DNA from: Sinohyriopsis cumingii
Taxonomy: Eukaryota > Mollusca > Bivalvia > Unionida > Unionidae
Assembly (NCBI GenBank): GCA_028554795.2
Contig: CM068839.1
Coordinates: 16,027,220-16,091,219, forward strand
Reading direction: 5' to 3'
DNA length: 64,000 nucleotides
Shown here one piece after another: positions 35,374 through 43,679 of the stretch (its first letter is position 1; each line of letters starts with the position of its first letter). The position numbers and the translations under genes are program-made. Under the pieces are notes generated by a model that saw only the letters and a list, made by a program, of their open reading frames with translations, was not told the DNA's origin and made no database searches.

Positions 35374-38300
35374 ATGGATGAGTTTGAGAGATTATCCAGA
35401 ATCAAGCCTTGGAAAACAGGTAAATTTAATCTCGACAGGATATCTTCTGATTTGCTAATAAAACATATAGTTGATAAGAAAAATAAAAGTTTGATAAATA
35501 AAATTCACGACGCCAAGAAAGAATTTCACGCAGATGGTGCATCTCATGTCTGGTTAACGTTCAAAATTATACGCAACAAAGATATCATCGACGCTACGAT
35601 GAATGACAAACGAGCGGCATCTGTTATTGAGCAGCTCGATGATAGAAGTTACCTTTTCAGAATAAAATCTGTCGTGTTAACAGAAACAGATAATTGGATT
35701 ATCCGTGACAAACATGATCCTGTAAACAATAATAAAAAATCTGTATACTGAGTAGAAATTCCAAACCAGGTCTATTGATCGGTATTGACAAACCGTATTA
35801 TGAGCGAGCGTATCCTGTGACAGCAGTTATTTATGGAATCTATGTGATAAATGAAAAACCCAGCATTAATAAGCTGGCGCCGATGAAATTTTCAAAAATA
35901 AACTGTGTGGCTGAATGAGTAACAGAACATTTTACAAACGCGGATTGTGGAAACGGTTTAACAGATAAAAGACGTAAAATAATAAACGAGTGGGACGAGA
36001 TGATTAAAGATACCGGGGCGTCTATCAAAGATGTCACTGAGTTAGGAAAAAAAATTAAAATTCCCAATAACCGTAAGAACAATAACATGAGAAATATTAT
36101 ATGAATCAAAATATAAATCAAAAGGAGCTTCGATCGAAATTATTGATCATAACGCGCACGCGTGGACTAGCGCAGCAACAGTGTTTCCACGAAATCGAAC
36201 TGTTAAATATTATCGTGGAGATATGTTTGATTTTATGAACGAGATAAGTAAAAACGATCCTGTGTCAGTTTGGCTGTTTCAGAGTTCTAACGACGAATCA
36301 GATATGGAAGAAAAAATCAAGTTCGATCAGTTTGTGGTGTTATTTATCAAACAGATCTTCTCCACGAAAAAATGAAAAATCTTTATATACTGATGATTCT
36401 GACGACCTGTTGAGCAACTGTTTCACTGTTCCGTCAGTTGTGGCTCATTTTGCTAGAAAGAAAAAATTGTGGAAACCAACTGAGTTGTATCGAATACGGA
36501 CCCGGTGGACAATGGAATACTAAATGCGATCACAAAGATGTTATTTCAGTTGATACGGTTGCATGTTATTCTGGAAGTTTTCTTGGATACGGAGATTGTT
36601 CTGTGTACTTTGAGCGATTCGGTCATCCGACGCACGAGATGACACGAGTATCGATAAATGGACCATTACCGGATTTTGACTTAAGTGGATTTGCTTGTAT
36701 CGAGTTATTTGAAATGTCTAAAGATCTCCTTGCGATTTGTTCTACCTGGTTTGGAAAACATTTTTCAGAAAAAATGTGGGTACCAATAGTACTATTACGG
36801 TATATGCTTGATTGTGCGATGTTAACACTATTGATTGTAAGTGAAGCAATTATATCATACCGGAAACAATCCGAACTTTGGTTACCACAACAAAAGAAAT
36901 ATTCTGATAATGAAAATCCCGATATAACCGATTACGAGAATAAAATTACAAAAGATCTCGATAGAAAAATAATCTGCAAGTTCACCCAAGGAGGAGCATA
37001 TGATCACAGACGACATTGTTCTAGATTGATTATGGATGATGCCGAGTTAAATTTTATAATCGCTGATACAACGAACAGAAATACGTTTATAAGTCGAGAA
37101 ATTGTTTTCTTGTCAAATGGAATTAAATTAGGTACAATTGTAAGTTATATGGACGGTGAGTCACCTGAGTATACGCATTTAAGATCATCGATGCTCGCGT
37201 ACGTTTCAATAAATCTATTATCGTTGATAAATAAAATTTCTACACTCGCTGTCAGAGTCGCTACAGATTCGCTTTATATCAATAAAAAATATTCAGGATC
37301 ACTAGAACAAGTACATATCGGTACTTGTGCATCATGGGGTTGGTGGAGAATAAAAAAGGAAAATATAGTTGATTATTCAGAATCAGCTGATGTTGCGGTT
37401 AAAGATATTTATTGTAAAAAAAAACATCAATATTAAAGATATCGTCGACAACTTCGTTGCTACCATCGATGTACGATCCAATAACTAGAAATAAAATAGT
37501 TTATCTAAACGGACCTGGTGGTTCTGGTAAGACCACGCAAGCGATCGAACTGTTTCAGAACTCAGATATGATCGTGCTGACACCTACAGACATACTCGCG
37601 CGAGAGATGAAACAACGAGGAGTACAATCATGTACTTATCATAGCTTCTTCCGATGAAAAGGTGATACATGGACATCTTTAAGTGTGGGCGAGAAATACA
37701 TTCCAAGGATCATCATTTGGGATGAAATATGTACAGTACCGTTAGAAACATTAAAAACATTTCTTGATTGCTTGTTAAGCAAGAAATACTGCTGTGATAA
37801 TGTGCGGCAATCACGGTCAACCACCACCGTTTGTTGGACCATCTCCACATGGATGGCTAAAGATCTTTGTCGATTATTACGAAGAAATAAATGATGATCA
37901 TAGAGCAACTCATGAAAAATTAAAACAGTTTAGAAAATTAATCAGACTAAAATTCAATGTGAAGTAATGCGTGGAATAATTTCAGAAACACCCATGAACG
38001 ACTTTCTGCAGACGCGGAAACCGAATGATCTGATAGTTGCAAGTAGAAAAATAGTTCGTGATATACTTCAACGGGAATTGTTTCAGTTACATAAAGAAAA
38101 ATTTCCAACATTACCAGTTCCGTTATGTTATCGACCAGCTGATAGACGGCGGCAGAATATTGACTTTGATATACCGGGATAGAACGAGAAAAGAATTTAG
38201 TATTAAATAATATTATCACAGCTGATATCAACGCTGTTGAAGACGCATTATCGTTGAACAAATCTCCGTGGACACTAGGATATGCAATGACGATTCACTC

Positions 38301-38720
38301 ATCTCAGGGATTAACTATTTCTGATACAGTTGTTTGGATTATACATGATCGTATCGATTGGTCAAACCTAGTTTATCTCGCAGTGTCAGAAGAATATCTC
38401 AGTTGCGGAGAATTTTCTTGGACGAGTCAGTGACTAGTGATGATATTGACAATGATATAAGAAAAAAAATTAGCTGGTTATGAACAATCTGATAAAAAAA
38501 ATAAACGCGATTTTGATCTCGACGTTGAATTTATCAGCACGTTGAAACAACAACAGAATAATCATTGTACAAGTTGTAATTGTGTGATGTTATGGAGATA
38601 TTCAAATAATAATCCAAGACAATTTACCGTGGATAGAAAAGATAACAGTCATGGTCATACACGAGAAAATGTAATGTTGACCTGTCTTGAGTGTAATCGC
38701 TGTAGGGGTGCTAGTTAAGT
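35374..38720 (+). pseudogene. Outer Polinton: DNA polymerase - SF1 helicase - HNH region, broken
   Basis: Three parts follow one another on the plus strand. The first (about 35,374-37,435) is family-B-polymerase-like, with DVISVDTVACYSGSFLGYG and, near its end, VATDSLYINKK in the place of the DTDS motif. The second (about 37,450-38,420) is a superfamily 1 helicase, with YLNGPGGSGKTTQAIELF (Walker A), YIPRIIIWDEICTVP (Walker B) and AMTIHSSQGLT near its end. The third (about 38,480-38,720) is HNH-like, with CTSCNCVMLW, FTVDRKDNSHGHTRENVM and CLECNRCRG. Canonical Polintons carry a stand-alone protein-primed PolB. Whether this was one long protein or adjacent genes cannot be settled from decayed sequence. 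Many breaks. Confidence 0.75.
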
Positions 38721-39690
38721 GATCGCGGTGGTAATTGCGTATCCTCAGGAATTAATTGTAATTGTTCACGTGTAAATCCACGTTGAGGAGCAGTTTAATC
38801 TAATCTGTAGATTGCGGGTCTACCTGAGGATCTTGTCACGGTGAATATCTTATGTGTGGTAACACTCCAAAATAGGATCAGTCGTTCTCTTTTTACCACC
38901 TTCGAATTCACCGGGTTCATATAAATACCTTACAGTGGTATTACCTAATATTGGTTGCGTTGAAAAATCACGTCGTTGTGCAGGTAAATATTTTTTTGTA
39001 ACTGTATTAATAGGTTTCATGTTGGTCGTTGGTCGTTCGAGTTACTTCATTATTTAACGCAGTCATCACACTTAGTAATATTGCAACCCATTCACGAGAT
39101 CTCTTGTCTTGAATAAATTCCTTCGCGTATTGATATCCAAATAACCGCTCAGCAAGTGTTCGATTAAATCGTTCAACAATTGCCTGATCACGATGAATTG
39201 CAGTGTGTCCTCGTCTGATGGTGACATTATGTTGCTTCATCAGCGGTGATACTGTACCAAGAAATTCTTTGCCAGGATCAACCAGTAGCAGATGTGGCCA
39301 TTGTAGACCACTTTGAGGTCCGGGTCCTCGTTGATAAATTCGTTTAAACGCAGAAGCAACTTCAGTTGCTGTCTTTGTCAAAAATGGCTCTGCTTCTTTG
39401 TATCTACTTGCAACGTCAACTACAGTTAGCGCGTATTTGTACGTTTTCTACGTACAGTTTTATGTAGTAAAAAAAGAATATCAGCTTGATGAACTTCATT
39501 AGGAACACTAACATCGAAATACGCGTACTGAATTTGTTTTGGTGGTGGTAGGTAAATTTGCCATATTGCCTGTTTGGATAACCATTTTTTTTAGCAGTAA
39601 CACGTGTAACTTTTGCTGCCTCGGTGAGTTTACTAATCGCTGCGTTACCTTTCCAGTATCCTCTTGGGGAATAATAAATCGATTCAATTT
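38720..39690 (-). pseudogene. Outer Polinton: retroviral-type (RVE) integrase gene, broken
   Basis: On the minus strand the core reads VVDVASRYKEAEPF, WPHLLLVDPGKEFLG and IVERFNRTLAERLFGYQY, the three sections holding the catalytic D, D and E of RVE integrases. A C-terminal tail with YEPGEFEGGKKR is typical of animal Polinton-like integrases of this branch. It has no obvious chromodomain, unlike the inner element's integrase. It cuts and joins element ends to target DNA. A few breaks. Confidence 0.8.
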
Positions 39691-39694
39691 ATAA

Positions 39695-40019
39695 TTAATT
39701 ACCAGCTAATTTACCTTTCATCGCAGATCTTACTAACCAGTTAACTAATGATTCTTTTTTTATTTTTTTTATAGAATTTAACGCATGAAGTAATTTCACA
39801 TCTGCCATATGTCTGTCTTGTAGATTTTCACTTTTATACGCTACATCATGAACATGACACGCTATATCAACAGCGTTTAATCGGATACTCACCTGGTTTT
39901 GGTTGATCCTGATTGTCAAGTCTGATATCAAGTCGAGTACCAGGACCACAATAATTATATCTTGGTAGATGTTTTTCTCATGGGTATTTAGCCCAAGGAG
40001 TTCCTGGGAACGTTGACAT
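39695..40019 (-). pseudogene. Outer Polinton: phospholipase A2-like gene, broken
   Basis: On the minus strand the gene starts near MSTFPGTPWAKYP and shows YNYCGPGTRLDIRLD (calcium-loop type) followed by AVDIACHVHDVAYKSENLQD (the HD catalytic dyad with the conserved tyrosine). This is the PLA2 fold found in parvovirus VP1 and in some adintoviruses and Polintons, where it helps the particle leave the endosome. About one or two breaks. Confidence 0.8.
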
Positions 40020-40396
40020 TAATTTACTAATATCATCACCATCATTTTTAGGTAAAAAAGAAAACTTTTTTCTGTTACATACTGCACATCTTCCACTATA
40101 TGCTATTCTATCATTTTTTGTTGTAACTGTGGACAGATCATTAGTTGGGGTTTTAGTTCTACATAAACAATATAGATTCATATGTTTATATAATATGGAT
40201 ATAATTGATTTCTCAGCGACTCGGCGACGAGAGCCAGTTAAACACCATCCTGCGTTACCGAATTCGATTAGGATGATAATAATAGGACCATCTGGATTGG
40301 GTAAGACACAGTTATTACTTAATCTTATAATGAGATGGTTGAAATGGGATAAGTTGTCTTTTGGTAGCACCATCAGTTGATGATCAACGATGTTAT

Positions 40397-40402
40397 GATG
40401 TG
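40397..40402 (+). repeat. Target duplication, left (GATGTG)
   Basis: GATGTG lies immediately before the AGTAGTAAAT end of the inner Polinton and is repeated exactly at 57,570-57,575. Six bases is the known Polinton duplication length. Confidence 0.95.
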
Positions 40403-40411
40403 AGTAGTAAA

Positions 40412-40625
40412 TGGGGTGAGATTAGCGACAATGGGAATTAGCATTACAGAGACCCCTGGGTCAGATTAGCGACAATGGAAATTTAACATGGCGAAAAATC
40501 GTGGGTCAGATTAGCGACAAGGGAAATTAACATGGGAATAAATCGTGGGTCACTCTAGCGACAAGGGGAATTTAACATGGAACTATAGTGTGGGTCTGTC
40601 TAGCGACAAGGGCAAATTAACATGG
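40412..40625. repeat. Five iteron-like copies in the inner Polinton's terminal repeat
   Basis: GAGATTAGCGACAATGGGAA, CAGATTAGCGACAATGGAAA, CAGATTAGCGACAAGGGAAA, CACTCTAGCGACAAGGGGAA and CTGTCTAGCGACAAGGGCAA follow at about 45-bp steps. Most are followed by TTAACATGG. The mirror set lies at about 57,346-57,560. Evenly spaced repeats near the ends suggest binding sites for integrase or the replication start complex, which is inference. Confidence 0.85.
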
Positions 40626-40734
40626 GGAATAGAGTTCGGGCTTTTGGGATTTTTTTTTTAAAATTTAAATTTAAATTTAAATTTAAATTTAAAAAAGGGG
40701 TAGGAAAGGCTATCTCTTTTCGAGAAATATGGCT

Positions 40735-40750
40735 GGCCCTGAAAAGGGCC
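40735..40750 (-). terminator. Histone-type 3' stem-loop 1 (in left terminal repeat)
   Basis: On the minus strand ACCCAAAGGCCCTTTTCAGG continues to GGCCAGCC: a 6-bp stem with loop TTTC and A-rich 5' flank, as in replication-dependent histone mRNAs. The downstream ATTTCTCGAAAAGAGATA (about 40,711-40,728) resembles the histone downstream element that pairs with U7 snRNA. It starts 26 bp after the stop codon of small gene 1. Confidence 0.85.
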
Positions 40751-40775
40751 TTTGGGTTTTCTTCTTCTTCTGCTT

Positions 40776-41165
40776 CTAATTTCTTCTTTTTCTCCACCAA
40801 GTTCTTATTTTATCTCCAACACTCTTTCTCTTCTTCTCTTTCTTTTTCTCCTGCTCTTCTTTCTTCTTCTTCTCTTCCTCCTCTTCTTTCTTCCTCTTCT
40901 CATTTTCTTCTTCTTTTTCAATCTTTTCGTTCCATTTGCTTATTCTTATTCTTTCCTCTTCATCCTCCTTCTCCTCCTTTATCTCTTTCATGACACCACT
41001 AATCTTGTCCTTTACCTTTTTTAAGTTATTAATTTCCATCTTTACACGATGGGGACTATAGGAATAATGGTCTTCAACCAGTCTTATTAACATCTGCTCC
41101 ATCATTCCTAAGTTGTCTAAAACGTCTTGTAATGTTTGTATTTTGTCCATTTGGTTAGAAGCCAT
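40776..41165 (-). CDS. Inner Polinton: small coiled-coil protein 1
   Basis: 129 residues. A helical N-terminal half (MASNQMDKIQTLQDVLDNLG) is followed by a long Glu/Lys-rich coiled coil (KEEEEEKKKKEEQEKKKEKK) and a basic end, WWRKRRN. I do not recognise the family. It is the first of three cassettes that share an upstream promoter block and a histone-type stem-loop just after the stop codon. Here the stem-loop (40,735-40,750) belongs to the terminal repeat. A TTTAAGTATA motif at about 41,215-41,226 may be its TATA box. An early or DNA-associated role is only a guess. Confidence 0.65.
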   Translation of the reverse strand: MASNQMDKIQTLQDVLDNLGMMEQMLIRLVEDHYSYSPHRVKMEINNLKKVKDKISGVMKEIKEEKEDEEERIRISKWNEKIEKEEENEKRKKEEEEEKKKKEEQEKKKEKKRKSVGDKIRTWWRKRRN

Positions 41166-41204
41166 CTTCTTTTTTATTCTTTGCAGAATGGTTTGAACGA
41201 CGAA

Positions 41205-41325
41205 TACTATGGGTTCGTATACTTAAAGCGCGTACGTGAAGGAAAACATCCCCCTAAAAGGTAAAATTGATCTTACCTAGATCATGACCAAACAACGCGC
41301 GAACGTGAAGGAAAACATCCCCCTA
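41205..41325 (-). promoter_or_regulatory. Promoter block of small gene 1
   Basis: Contains AAAGCGCGTACGTGAAGGAA with AACATCCCCC, a second slightly changed copy (GCGCGAACGTGAAGGAAAAC) 70 bp further, and TTGATCTTACCTAGATCATG between them. The same words precede small genes 2 and 3. A TATA-like TTTAAGTATA sits between the block and the start codon. Confidence 0.7.
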
Positions 41326-41384
41326 CTTTTTCATTTCATATAATAAAACCCAAACTATACTTTTTCATTTCATATAATAAAAAC

Positions 41385-41790
41385 CCAAACTATACTCTCC
41401 ACATACGCTAAGAAACAATAAACAAAATCCATAATCTACAATCCATACAATCTTACGTGAGCGCTTACAAAACCCAAAGTATACTCTTCACATACGCTAA
41501 GAACAATAAACAAATCCATAATCTACTATTCACATAATCGTACGTGAGCGGGTACAAACACAAACACAAACACACAAACACAAACACACAAACACATACG
41601 CTAAGAACAATAAACTAATCCATAATCTACTATCCACACAATCGTACGTGAGCGCTTACAGAACCCTAACTATACTCTTCACCTACGCTAAGAAACAATA
41701 AAGAAACCCATAATCTACTATTCCCACAAACATACCTGAGCTCTTACAAGCACCAACACACAAACACATACCCTCACACTATCTTAAAAA
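41385..41790. repeat. Imperfect tandem repeat, about 4 units of roughly 90-110 bp
   Basis: Units share CACATACGCTAAGAA.AATAAA, CCATAATCTACTAT and GTACGTGAGCGCTTACA. A (CACAAA)n-like run lies at about 41,550-41,595. It fills the space between small genes 1 and 2, and no gene is present. Related words occur again before small gene 3 (about 42,515-42,640). Confidence 0.8.
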
Positions 41791-41870
41791 AGAGTTAGTG
41801 TTTATAATCACACTACTCTACCTACACACATTGGCAAATCGATCGTTATTTCTTTTCTAGAGTATTGGGT

Positions 41871-41886
41871 AGCCCTGAAAAGGGCT
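41871..41886 (-). terminator. Histone-type 3' stem-loop 2
   Basis: On the minus strand AACAGCCCTTTTCAGGGCTA continues to CCCAA. The 6-bp stem and TTTC loop match the histone consensus, including the ACCCA flank. The purine-rich TCTAGAAAAGAAATAA lies about 10 bases downstream (about 41,845-41,860). It starts 35 bp after the stop codon of small gene 2. Confidence 0.9.
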
Positions 41887-41920
41887 GTTTTTTTTTGTTT
41901 GGAACTTCATGGACACCTGG

Positions 41921-42295
41921 TTAATGGTGGCACCTTCCAGGCCTGGCGCCGCATACACATCTTATCCCCCAATTACTTTTTACCTTTTGAGGGGAGAGAG
42001 CAGAGGCAGGATATGTCGCTTCAGAATCCCAATTTTCGCTCTCTGGGATTCTGAAATTTCTTCTTCTTCTCTCCTTTTCCTCCTCCTCCTCTTCTTTGCA
42101 TCTTCTCTCCTCCTCTTTGTATCTTCTTTCCTCTTCTTTACATCTTCTCTCCTCCTCTTCTTTGTTTCTTCTTTCCTCCTCCTCTCTTATCCTTCCCTCC
42201 TCCACAATGGCTTCCGCGGCCAGTTCATTTAATATGCGCCTGGCATATTCCAGATGTACATGAAGTTCCAACAGTTTCTCCAGTCTCGTGTTCAT
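41921..42295 (-). CDS. Inner Polinton: small coiled-coil protein 2
   Basis: 124 residues. The N-terminal helix (MNTRLEKLLELHVHLEYARR) is followed by repeated KEEERR.KEEE units forming a long charged coiled coil, then a small C-terminal part with two cysteines (IRCVCGARPG). The family is not recognised. A TATA box (CTATAAATTG, about 42,345-42,354) lies about 50 bp upstream of the start, and the shared promoter block lies before it. The layout (promoter, helix plus charged coil, histone-type end) matches its neighbours. Confidence 0.68.
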   Translation of the reverse strand: MNTRLEKLLELHVHLEYARRILNELAAEAIVEEGRIREEEERRNKEEEERRCKEEERRYKEEERRCKEEEEEEKERRRRNFRIPESENWDSEATYPASALSPQKVKSNWGIRCVCGARPGRCHH

Positions 42296-42344
42296 TTTTG
42301 GTGTTGATCAATCAACAAGGGAAGCTGGACTGCCGAACGAGTTT

Positions 42345-42455
42345 CAATTTATAGTGAAAGCGCGGACGTGAACGAAAACATCCCCTAAAAACATAAAATT
42401 GATCTTACCTACATCATGACCATAAAACAACGCGCGGACCTAAAAGAAACACTCA
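42345..42455 (-). promoter_or_regulatory. Promoter block of small gene 2
   Basis: AAAGCGCGGACGTGAACGAA with AACATCCCCT, then AATTGATCTTACCTACATCA, matches the block before small gene 1 over about 70 bases. The TATA box CTATAAATTG is at its gene-side edge. Confidence 0.8.
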
Positions 42456-42747
42456 CTCACTTTTTATGCTACCCATCACTATTTTAAAATTTTTTATAAA
42501 TCACTTCAATAGACTATCCACATACGCAAAGCAATCCAATCTAACCCCAAATTTACACCTCAAACACCAAAAAAAAAGACATCATTTTAATCTACTATCC
42601 ATACCAACTTACTTAACCACTTACAAACACAAACACACAAACACATACCCTCACATTTTTTTAAAAAAGAGTTAGTGTTTATTTTCACACTACTCTACCT
42701 ACACACATTGGCAAATCGATTGTTATTTCTTTTCTAGAGTATTGGGT

Positions 42748-42763
42748 AGCCCTGAAAAGGGCT
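42748..42763 (-). terminator. Histone-type 3' stem-loop 3
   Basis: Same sequence as stem-loop 2 (AGCCCTTTTCAGGGCT with ACCCAA flank and TCTAGAAAAGAAATAA downstream). The surrounding 150 bp (42,630-42,777) are nearly identical to 41,752-41,900, showing that the 3' end was copied with the cassette. It starts 30 bp after the stop codon of small gene 3. Confidence 0.9.
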
Positions 42764-42792
42764 GTTTTTTTTTGTTTGCTATGGCATTCTTT

Positions 42793-43173
42793 TTAGTTTC
42801 TAAGAATGTGATGTCCTCTGAGGATAGACTTTCTGGCGATAGGTCTGCTTCTTCGGAAAGAGAAGAAGAACTCTTTGGTGTCGATACGACAATCGACAAA
42901 GCCTCTGTCAGCTTCAGGTTGCTGCTGCTGCTCTTGTTGTTGTTGTTGCTGCTGTCTCTGAAGTCTGTACTTCTCTGTCCATTCTTCTTTTTCCCTGTTC
43001 ATTTCTTCTCTGAAGAGCTCTTCTATCAGGTCTTCAGTGATTTTTAACATTCTCACATTCTCTATTTCTTCTGGCTTCGGTATCAGACTGTGTCTGACCC
43101 TATGCAAATTCACGTAGGCTTCGTTGAGTTTAGCTAGTTTGGAGCACATCTTCTTAGGAGGATGAGTCGACAA
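42793..43173 (-). CDS. Inner Polinton: small coiled-coil/Gln-rich protein 3
   Basis: 126 residues. The N-terminal half is helical (KLAKLNEAYVNLHRVRHSLI; IEELFREEMNREKEEWTEKY), then a glutamine run and a basic C-terminus (RRSRPIARKSILRG). The family is not recognised. It has the same cassette plan as small genes 1 and 2, with a promoter block at about 43,209-43,249 and stem-loop 3 downstream. A TTTAAGAAC motif lies only about 30 bp upstream of the first ATG, so the second methionine (KKMCSK) could be the start. Confidence 0.65.
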   Translation of the reverse strand: MSTHPPKKMCSKLAKLNEAYVNLHRVRHSLIPKPEEIENVRMLKITEDLIEELFREEMNREKEEWTEKYRLQRQQQQQQQEQQQQPEADRGFVDCRIDTKEFFFSFRRSRPIARKSILRGHHILRN

Positions 43174-43208
43174 TGGATGGTTAGACTGGAAACTGCCCCG
43201 GTTCTTAA

Positions 43209-43249
43209 AGTCAAAGCGCGGACGTGAAGGAAAACATCCCCCACACGGT
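43209..43249 (-). promoter_or_regulatory. Promoter block of small gene 3
   Basis: TCAAAGCGCGGACGTGAAGG with AAAACATCCCCC repeats the core of the blocks before small genes 1 and 2, in the same orientation and next to the start codon. Confidence 0.75.
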
Positions 43250-43348
43250 TTTTGAGTCGCAACGTTCAGTGAGTGTCATGAGAGGGATAGTAAGAAATGA
43301 AAGAGCATCAATCCAACATTCTTATAGCTAAACAAAAGACAAAGGCAT

Positions 43349-43625
43349 TTTTTTCAAAACACAACATTTTTTATTCAAAAATCACTTAACACTAAACAAC
43401 AACTCTAACATTTTTAACAATAATCCAACAATATAACATCAAACAATTTTTTCAAAACACAACATTTTTTATTCAAAAATCACTTAACACTAAACAACAA
43501 CTCTAACATTTTTAACAATAATCCAACAATATAACATCAAACAATTTTTTCAAAACACAACATTTTTTATTCAAAAATCACTTAACACTAAACAACAACA
43601 ACTCTAACATTTTTTAACAACAATG
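43349..43625. repeat. 98-bp tandem repeat, 3 units, after the major capsid gene
   Basis: Three nearly identical units start near 43,349, 43,447 and 43,545. On the minus strand each carries AATAAA (within TTTTTGAATAAAAAATG), so the capsid mRNA has three candidate poly(A) signals. This is the opposite 3'-end style to the small genes. Confidence 0.92.
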
Positions 43626-43679
43626 CAACACTAAAAGTTTCTCCCCTAGGTAAAGAGGGATAACAGTCTTCCATGGTTT

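Larger units (their letters stand above)
40403..40759 (+). repeat. Inner Polinton, left terminal inverted repeat
   Basis: Inverse copy of 57,206-57,569. The outer half contains five spaced copies of a TTAGCGACAA-type motif. The middle is a TTTAAATTTAAATTTAAA tract. The inner edge carries a histone-type stem-loop that serves the first minus-strand gene. Confidence 0.96.
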
